Shown here: positions 6,662 to 11,810 of the stretch, piece after piece | Layout: every line of letters starts with the position of its first letter | How positions within the stretch are numbered: the stretch's first letter is position 1 | DNA from: Suttonella ornithocola | Lineage (GTDB): Bacteria > Pseudomonadota > Gammaproteobacteria > Cardiobacteriales > Cardiobacteriaceae | Assembly: GCF_001889065.1 (NCBI RefSeq) | Contig: NZ_LWHB01000101.1 | Span: 1 to 11,810 of the forward strand | Direction of reading: 5' to 3' | Length of the DNA stretch: 11,810 nucleotides | Made by a program: the position numbers and the translations under genes | Notes under the pieces: generated by a model | The model's database searches: none | What the model saw: only the letters and a program-made list of their open reading frames with translations | Told to the model about the DNA's origin: nothing

Positions 6662-7942
6662 ATGAAACAACAAGCGCTTTCTCTAGAAAAACTATGGCAG
6701 TGGCAAGCGGAGTATGTTCCAAGCCACTATTTACTGGCTTGTAGTGGCGGTAAAGATAGTATAGCAATGTTATCTTGTCTTGCTACAGAACAAGATAGGC
6801 TTAAAGCGCCATTATCTATCATTTATATTGATCATGGTTGGAATTCATCTTCTGTACAGTGGGGCGAATGGGTTGCCCAAATAAGCCGAGATTTTGGATT
6901 CCACTTTATCAATGAAAAACTATCTTTTTTAGAGAATAAGCGTAATGCAGAAGCAATAGCTAGAAAAGCACGTTATGCTGTTTTTGAGGAAAAATTACTT
7001 CCAAAAGGCGTTTTATTAACGGCACATCATCAAGATGATCAGGCTGAAACATTATTGTTAAATCTTTTGCGTGGAAGCGGTATTGATGGTTTAACCGCGA
7101 TGCCAGAAAGGAAAGTTTTTGGTAGAGGAGAACATTGGCGTCCATGGCTGAGTATTCGACGTGCCACTATCGAAAAATATCTTCAACAACATTCGTTACA
7201 AGCGATTGAAGACCCTTCGAACGCTGATATTTCTTATCGTCGTAATTGGTTAAGGCATAAAGTTTTTCCGCTATTGAATGCGGGATTTCCTAATGCTACG
7301 GACAATATAGCGAGGAGTGCTAGTTTATTAGGGGAGGTAAGAGCGTTTACTGAGCAAAGTTTGGATGCTATTTTGTATCCTATTAAAGAGAGATTATCGG
7401 TTTCTCTTTTAGCGCAATATTCAGAATCTCAGAAAAAATTATTGATTCGCCGTTGGTTATCGCATCATAGTCTTCCTATGCCGTCTTTTGAGCAGTTGCA
7501 AGAATTCTTAAGACAACTAAGCGAAAGTATTGACGGACAAGCACAAATTATTTTTAGTGGACTGTATTTATTTGCCTATCAAGGGAATATTTATTTTTTA
7601 GAGGAAGTATTCTCTACAAAGCTTCCTGAGGTTCGAGCAGATGCTATTTGGTCTGGTATAGGGAGAATTAAAATTAAGCAGGCGCCTTTTCCTTTAGAGG
7701 AGTGTCGCTGGGCATTATATCCGCCGGGGGAAAGATTTCGTCCATGCTCTAAGTTACATCATAAGTCTTTAAAAGAATGGTTTCGTTTATATCAAATTCC
7801 TCCGTTATTAAGGCGTCGTATCCCTTTGCTTTATTGGAAAGAACAGTTGGTTTGGGTAGGGGAGATTGGTAATGCCAATGGTTTTGAACAGCTAGTCATT
7901 GAGTGGAAAAAAACGGGCTATGCTGATACTATTAGCCGATAA
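6662..7942 (+). CDS. tilS: tRNA(Ile)-lysidine synthase
   Basis: TilS uses ATP to attach lysine to C34 of the CAU-anticodon tRNA-Ile, changing its identity from Met to Ile so that AUA is read correctly. The 426 residues match the usual length (about 430 in E. coli). The PP-loop SGGKDS sits at residues 28-33, HHQDDQAETLLLNLLRGSG starts at 122, and a RRNWLRHKVFPLL segment follows. The C-terminal tRNA-binding part has PPGERFRPCS and LKEWFRLYQIPP. The ATG places the PP-loop at the normal distance, and no better in-frame start exists downstream. However, no Shine-Dalgarno is visible at proper spacing; the nearest AAAGG is 17 bases away in the MITE-like element. It is the first gene of the downstream run. 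Confidence 0.96.
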   Translation: MKQQALSLEKLWQWQAEYVPSHYLLACSGGKDSIAMLSCLATEQDRLKAPLSIIYIDHGWNSSSVQWGEWVAQISRDFGFHFINEKLSFLENKRNAEAIARKARYAVFEEKLLPKGVLLTAHHQDDQAETLLLNLLRGSGIDGLTAMPERKVFGRGEHWRPWLSIRRATIEKYLQQHSLQAIEDPSNADISYRRNWLRHKVFPLLNAGFPNATDNIARSASLLGEVRAFTEQSLDAILYPIKERLSVSLLAQYSESQKKLLIRRWLSHHSLPMPSFEQLQEFLRQLSESIDGQAQIIFSGLYLFAYQGNIYFLEEVFSTKLPEVRADAIWSGIGRIKIKQAPFPLEECRWALYPPGERFRPCSKLHHKSLKEWFRLYQIPPLLRRRIPLLYWKEQLVWVGEIGNANGFEQLVIEWKKTGYADTISR

Positions 7943-7963
7943 TTTCATGGTTTGGATGTTTGC

Positions 7964-9604
7964 ATGACAAAATTCGTATTCGTCACAGGCGGCGTTGTCT
8001 CTTCTCTTGGAAAAGGCATCGCCGCCGCTTCTTTGGGCGCTATTTTAGAATCGCGTGGCTTACGGGTGACAATGATTAAGCTTGATCCCTATATCAATGT
8101 TGATCCCGGCACAATGAGTCCTTTCCAACATGGGGAAGTCTTTGTTACCCATGATGGCGCAGAAACTGATTTAGATTTGGGACATTATGAGCGTTTTGTA
8201 AATATGCGAGCGACACAGTTTAATAACTGCACAACGGGTCGAATTTATTCTGAAGTCATTCGTCGAGAGCGTCGAGGAGATTATTTAGGTGCGACAGTGC
8301 AAGTTATTCCTCATATTACTGATGCCATTAAATCTTATATTTTGAGAGCAGCCGAAGGTGCTGATATCGCTATGGTTGAAATTGGCGGAACGGTTGGGGA
8401 TATTGAATCTTTGCCTTTCATGGAGGCGATTCGTCAATTAGGAACGCAACTTGGCAAAAATCGCACGATGTTTATTCATTTAACATTAGTGCCTTATATT
8501 CCCGCAGCAGGCGAGCTTAAAACAAAACCTACACAGCATAGTGTAAAAGAGTTACGTTCTATTGGTATTCAGCCAGATATGTTGATTTGTAGAGTAGATC
8601 GCGAAATTCCAGAAGATGAAAGACGTAAGATTGCTTTATTTACCAATGTGCCTGCTGAGGCAGTGGTTAGTGGACTTGATGCTGAAACGATTTATGAAAT
8701 TCCTATGCTATATCATGCGCAAAAGGTTGATGAGTTAGTCGTTCAACATTTTCATTTAGAGGTTCCGCCGGCAGACTTATCAGAATGGGAAAAAGTTGTA
8801 GATGCTATTAAAGAAAAGCAAAATGAAGTTACTATTGCCATGGTTGGGAAGTATGTAGATTTAACAGATGCATATAAATCTTTGAATGAAGCATTAAATC
8901 ATGGTGGTATTCATGCTGGTTGTCATGTCAATATCCGTTATGTTGACTCTGAAGATTTAACTAAACAAGGCACAGGGCTATTAGCAGATGTTGATGGCAT
9001 TGTTGTCCCTGGTGGATTTGGTAATCGAGGAATTAACGGTAAAATTTTGGCCGTTCAATACGCCCGAGAAAATAAAATTCCTTATTTAGGTATTTGCTTA
9101 GGAATGCAAATTGCCGTTATTGAATATGCTCGTCATGTCGCCGGAATAATGGGTGCCGGTAGCACGGAATGGGATGAAAAAATAGAAGATCCTGTCATTG
9201 CATTAGTGACTGAGTGGGTGAATGAGCGAGGAGAAAAAGAGCAACGTGATGCGCAAACAGATTTGGGTGGCACAATGCGGCTTGGTGCTTTACCGGCGCG
9301 GTTAAAATCAGGTAGTAAAATTGCGAAAATTTATCAAGGCGAAATGATGAATGAAAGGCATCGTCATCGCTATGAAGTAAATACGCATTATGAAAAATTA
9401 CTTGAATCTGCAGGTTTGCAGATTTCAGGGCGTTCTGTTGATAATGATTTGGTAGAGGTGATTGAGTTACCAGAAACCATTCACCCTTGGTTTGTTGCGT
9501 TACAATCTCATCCAGAATTTACCTCAAATCCTCGTAAAGGACATCCGTTATTTGAATCATTTATCCGCGCGACAACTACTTATCAGAAGGAAGCAAAATC
9601 ATGA
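7964..9604 (+). CDS. pyrG: CTP synthase (glutamine-hydrolysing)
   Basis: PyrG aminates UTP to CTP with ATP and glutamine, the last step of de novo cytidine nucleotide synthesis. I chose the ATG at 7964 because the family N-terminus (FVTGGVVSSLGKGIAAAS) follows directly, giving 546 residues against 545 in E. coli. An in-frame TTG at 7952 would add four residues without support. The synthase half has KLDPYINVDPGTMSP, HGEVFVTHDGAETDLDLGHYER and EIGGTVGDIES. The C-terminal class I glutamine amidotransferase has the nucleophile Cys378 in GICLGMQ and His516/Glu518 in HPEF. The gene begins 21 bases after tilS with only a weak GGA ahead, and its stop overlaps the kdsA start by 4 bases. Confidence 0.97.
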   Translation: MTKFVFVTGGVVSSLGKGIAAASLGAILESRGLRVTMIKLDPYINVDPGTMSPFQHGEVFVTHDGAETDLDLGHYERFVNMRATQFNNCTTGRIYSEVIRRERRGDYLGATVQVIPHITDAIKSYILRAAEGADIAMVEIGGTVGDIESLPFMEAIRQLGTQLGKNRTMFIHLTLVPYIPAAGELKTKPTQHSVKELRSIGIQPDMLICRVDREIPEDERRKIALFTNVPAEAVVSGLDAETIYEIPMLYHAQKVDELVVQHFHLEVPPADLSEWEKVVDAIKEKQNEVTIAMVGKYVDLTDAYKSLNEALNHGGIHAGCHVNIRYVDSEDLTKQGTGLLADVDGIVVPGGFGNRGINGKILAVQYARENKIPYLGICLGMQIAVIEYARHVAGIMGAGSTEWDEKIEDPVIALVTEWVNERGEKEQRDAQTDLGGTMRLGALPARLKSGSKIAKIYQGEMMNERHRHRYEVNTHYEKLLESAGLQISGRSVDNDLVEVIELPETIHPWFVALQSHPEFTSNPRKGHPLFESFIRATTTYQKEAKS

Positions 9605-10413
9605 ATTTATGTGGATTTGAAGTTGGTGCAGATAAACCTTTATTCTTAATTGCTGGTCCTTGTGTGATTGAAAATGAAAAGCTAGCACTAGAAACCGCTG
9701 AAACATTAAAAGAAATTACAACAGAAATTGGCATTCCATTTATTTATAAATCGTCTTTTGATAAAGCAAACCGTTCCTCAGATAAAAGTTTCCGAGGATT
9801 AGGAATGAGCAAAGGACTTAAAATTCTTGCAAAAGTAAAAGAAACTTTTAATGTTCCTGTTTTAACAGATGTGCATGAATATACACCATTAGAAGAAGTT
9901 GCTTCTGTGGTAGATGTTTTACAAACCCCCGCTTTTTTATGCCGACAAACCGATTTTATTCAAAACGTTTGTAAACAAGGCAAGCCAGTTAATATCAAAA
10001 AAGGACAGTTTCTTGCGCCTTGGGATATGAAGCATGTTGCAGAAAAAGCAAAAGCTACCAAAAATGATAATATTATGTTATGTGAAAGAGGTGTATCATT
10101 CGGGTACAATAATCTTGTATCTGATATGCGCTCCCTTGCAGTCATGAAAACATTCGATTGTCCAGTAGTGTTTGATGCCACGCATTCTGTGCAATTACCT
10201 GGTGGGCAAGGTAGCTCAAGTGGAGGACAAAGAGAATTCGTCCCCGTATTAGCAAGAGCTGCGGTTGCAGTGGGAATATCAGGAATATTTATGGAAGCCC
10301 ATCCAGATCCAGATAAAGCCTTATCGGATGGTCCAAATGCAATTAAATTAGGCGAAATAAAATCTCTTTTAAAAGAACTTTATGCGCTTGATAAATTGGT
10401 AAAAAGTTTTTAA
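9601..10413 (+). CDS. kdsA: 3-deoxy-D-manno-octulosonate 8-phosphate synthase, predicted metal-dependent type
   Basis: KdsA condenses phosphoenolpyruvate with arabinose 5-phosphate to Kdo-8-phosphate, a precursor of the lipopolysaccharide inner core, so the organism should be Gram-negative with Kdo-containing LPS. The 270 residues include IAGPCVIE, KSSFDKANRSS, FLCRQTDFIQ, KKGQFLAPWDM, ERGVSFGYNNLVSDMRS and DATHSVQLPGGQG. Cys21, His195, Glu232 and Asp243 sit at the same spacings as the metal ligands of the Aquifex aeolicus enzyme (Cys11, His185, Glu222, Asp233). E. coli and Pseudomonas have Asn in place of that Cys and need no metal. The sequence recalls the Xanthomonas/Xylella enzyme. The start overlaps the pyrG stop (ATGA), with AAGGAA 8 bases upstream. 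Confidence 0.96.
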   Translation: MNLCGFEVGADKPLFLIAGPCVIENEKLALETAETLKEITTEIGIPFIYKSSFDKANRSSDKSFRGLGMSKGLKILAKVKETFNVPVLTDVHEYTPLEEVASVVDVLQTPAFLCRQTDFIQNVCKQGKPVNIKKGQFLAPWDMKHVAEKAKATKNDNIMLCERGVSFGYNNLVSDMRSLAVMKTFDCPVVFDATHSVQLPGGQGSSSGGQREFVPVLARAAVAVGISGIFMEAHPDPDKALSDGPNAIKLGEIKSLLKELYALDKLVKSF

Positions 10414-10417
10414 ACAT

Positions 10418-10423
10418 AGGAGA
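10418..10423 (+). promoter_or_regulatory. Shine-Dalgarno site for eno
   Basis: AGGAGA lies 5 bases before the eno ATG at 10429, among the strongest ribosome-binding sites in the window, as fits a highly expressed glycolytic gene. Confidence 0.75.
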
Positions 10424-10428
10424 AAGCC

Positions 10429-11721
10429 ATGAGTGCGACTATTGAAAACATTAAAGCCATTGAGATTTTAGACTCACGTGGTAACCCAACGGTACAAGTT
10501 ATCGTAACTCTTTCTGATGGTGCTATTGGTAAAGCAGGTGTTCCATCTGGCGCATCAACCGGCTCTCGCGAAGCATTAGAAATGCGTGATGGCGATAAAG
10601 GTCGTTATATGGGGAAAGGGGTTCAAAAAGCGGTTGCTAACGTCAATGAAAAATTTGCGCCTGCTCTTCAAGGTAAATCAATTGATGATTTAAAAGCTTT
10701 AGATAAAATCATGCTAGAAATGGATGGCGATGCCTTTAAGAAAAACTTAGGTGCAAATGCGATTCTTGGCGTATCTTTAGCTTTAGCGCATGCAAAAGCA
10801 GCAAGTTTGAAAAAACCTTTATACGAAGTATTGCATGTGACTGATGATTATGTATTACCGGTTCCAATGATGAATATCATCAACGGTGGTGAGCATGCTG
10901 ATAACTCTGTTGATATTCAAGAGTTCATGATTATGCCTGCTGGCTTCCCAACCTTTAGTGAAGCTTTACGTGCAGGCGCAGAAATTTTCCACACCTTGAA
11001 AAAAATTCTTCATGAAAAAGGACTTAATACTGCCGTTGGTGATGAAGGTGGATTTGCACCTGATTTAGCATCAAACGAAGAAGCTTTCAAAGTCATTATG
11101 GAAGCGATTGAAAAAGCAGGTTATAAAGCGGGCGAGCAAGTCTATTTAGCGATGGATGCGGCTTCTTCAGAATTTTACAAAGACGGAAAATATGTCTTAG
11201 CTTCAGAAGGTAAAGAATATACTTCTGAAGAATTCGTTGATTACTTAGCTGGTCTATGTGAGCGTTATCCAATTGTTTCTATCGAAGATGGTTTAGATGA
11301 AAGCGATTGGGATGGTTGGAAAATCTTAACTGAAAAATTAGGCGGCAAGGTTCAATTAGTAGGTGATGATTTATTCGTAACCAATACGACTATTTTGAAA
11401 GAAGGAATTGAAAAAGGTATTGCTAATGCCATCTTAATTAAGCCTAACCAAATTGGTTCATTAAGCGAAACCTTAGAAGCCATAAAAATGGCAGATGATG
11501 CTGGTTACGCAGCAATTGTTTCTCATCGCTCTGGTGAAACAGAAGATACAACAATTGCTGATATCGCAGTTGCAACAACAGCAACACAAATTAAAACTGG
11601 CTCACTTTGCCGTTCTGACCGTGTAGCAAAATACAATCGCTTACTCACCATTGAAGCAGAGTTAGGCGATAAAGCAAAATACGGCGGCAAAGCAGCTTTA
11701 CTTGGCAAAATTAAAAACTAA
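10429..11721 (+). CDS. eno: Enolase (phosphopyruvate hydratase)
   Basis: Enolase interconverts 2-phosphoglycerate and phosphoenolpyruvate in glycolysis; in many gammaproteobacteria it also joins the RNA degradosome. The 430 residues match the family (432 in E. coli). Visible are the mobile loop SGASTGSREA, GGEHADN, VGDEGGFAP with Glu206, the magnesium ligands Asp243, Glu286 and Asp313 (in AMDAASSEF, SIEDGLDESDW and GDDLFVTN), the catalytic lysine Lys338 in ILIKPNQIGSLSE, and VSHRSGETEDT. It follows kdsA after 15 bases. Its product, phosphoenolpyruvate, is the KdsA co-substrate. No separate promoter is evident in the short gap, so it probably shares the upstream transcript or has one inside kdsA. 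Confidence 0.98.
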   Translation: MSATIENIKAIEILDSRGNPTVQVIVTLSDGAIGKAGVPSGASTGSREALEMRDGDKGRYMGKGVQKAVANVNEKFAPALQGKSIDDLKALDKIMLEMDGDAFKKNLGANAILGVSLALAHAKAASLKKPLYEVLHVTDDYVLPVPMMNIINGGEHADNSVDIQEFMIMPAGFPTFSEALRAGAEIFHTLKKILHEKGLNTAVGDEGGFAPDLASNEEAFKVIMEAIEKAGYKAGEQVYLAMDAASSEFYKDGKYVLASEGKEYTSEEFVDYLAGLCERYPIVSIEDGLDESDWDGWKILTEKLGGKVQLVGDDLFVTNTTILKEGIEKGIANAILIKPNQIGSLSETLEAIKMADDAGYAAIVSHRSGETEDTTIADIAVATTATQIKTGSLCRSDRVAKYNRLLTIEAELGDKAKYGGKAALLGKIKN

Positions 11722-11730
11722 TTAACGCGT

Positions 11731-11810
11731 ATGTTAAATAAACGTCTCCTGCCTTATGGTATCTTGATAGCTATTGCGATAGCTTTGGGGGCGTTTAACT
11801 ATTATCTTTG
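11731..11810 (+). CDS. ftsB: Probable cell division protein FtsB (3' end outside window)
   Basis: Only 26 codons are present. They start with MLNKRLLPYG, run into a hydrophobic stretch rich in Ile, Ala and Leu (about residues 9-21), and end in NYYL. This fits the FtsB form: a very short cytoplasmic tail, one membrane-spanning segment and a xYxLW-like motif before a periplasmic coiled coil. FtsB joins FtsL and FtsQ in the divisome. The ATG is 9 bases after the eno stop, and eno-ftsB is the usual gammaproteobacterial order. No clear Shine-Dalgarno is seen. The call rests mostly on gene order because the diagnostic coiled coil is cut off. Confidence 0.75.
   Translation, partial: MLNKRLLPYGILIAIAIALGAFNYYL

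Noticed and set aside
7952..7963. TTG start four codons upstream of the pyrG ATG
   Set aside because: The ATG at 7964 leads directly into the conserved PyrG N-terminus and gives the family length; the extra residues have no support.
9960..10181. Minus-strand open frame inside kdsA
   Set aside because: It is an antisense shadow of a strongly conserved coding region.
1..11810. CRISPR arrays, tRNA or rRNA genes, prophage or defence genes
   Set aside because: Almost all the sequence is filled by well-identified housekeeping and chemosensory genes, and the only gap of over 100 bases holds the terminator and the element.

Overview
The window is AT-rich bacterial chromosome, all genes on the plus strand and tightly packed. 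The order accA, tilS, pyrG, kdsA, eno, ftsB is a classic gammaproteobacterial housekeeping block. KdsA resembles the Xanthomonas/Xylella form and AccA closely resembles the E. coli protein. With the low GC and a Chp/Pil-type chemosensory kinase, this suggests an early-branching, AT-rich gammaproteobacterium (Cardiobacteriales/Ignatzschineria-like is a guess, not proven).

Left part (1-5483): the end of a twitching-motility chemosensory operon. A giant hybrid histidine kinase (ChpA/PilL type) runs off the left edge. It has degenerate N-terminal repeats, two phosphotransfer domains, a CheA core, a CheW-like domain and a C-terminal receiver. A small CheW-like protein (ChpC type) follows with a 4-base overlap.

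Middle (5486-6661): accA (acetyl-CoA carboxylase alpha subunit) starts 2 bases after the chpC-like gene and looks like the last gene of that operon. It is followed by a strong hairpin terminator and then a 131-bp AT-rich element with 15-bp terminal inverted repeats and 5-bp flanking direct repeats. The element looks like a MITE and fills nearly all the space between the terminator and tilS.

Right part (6662-11810): tilS, pyrG, kdsA, eno and the start of ftsB form a second closely spaced run (gaps of 21, -4, 15 and 9 bases). They cover tRNA-Ile lysidine formation, CTP synthesis, Kdo-8-phosphate synthesis, glycolysis and cell division. CTP also activates Kdo for lipopolysaccharide, so pyrG and kdsA feed the same envelope pathway.

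The main non-routine points are the MITE-like element, which probably supplies the tilS leader, the ~88-residue repeats in the kinase, and the joining of accA to a chemosensory operon. I see no wholly new system.
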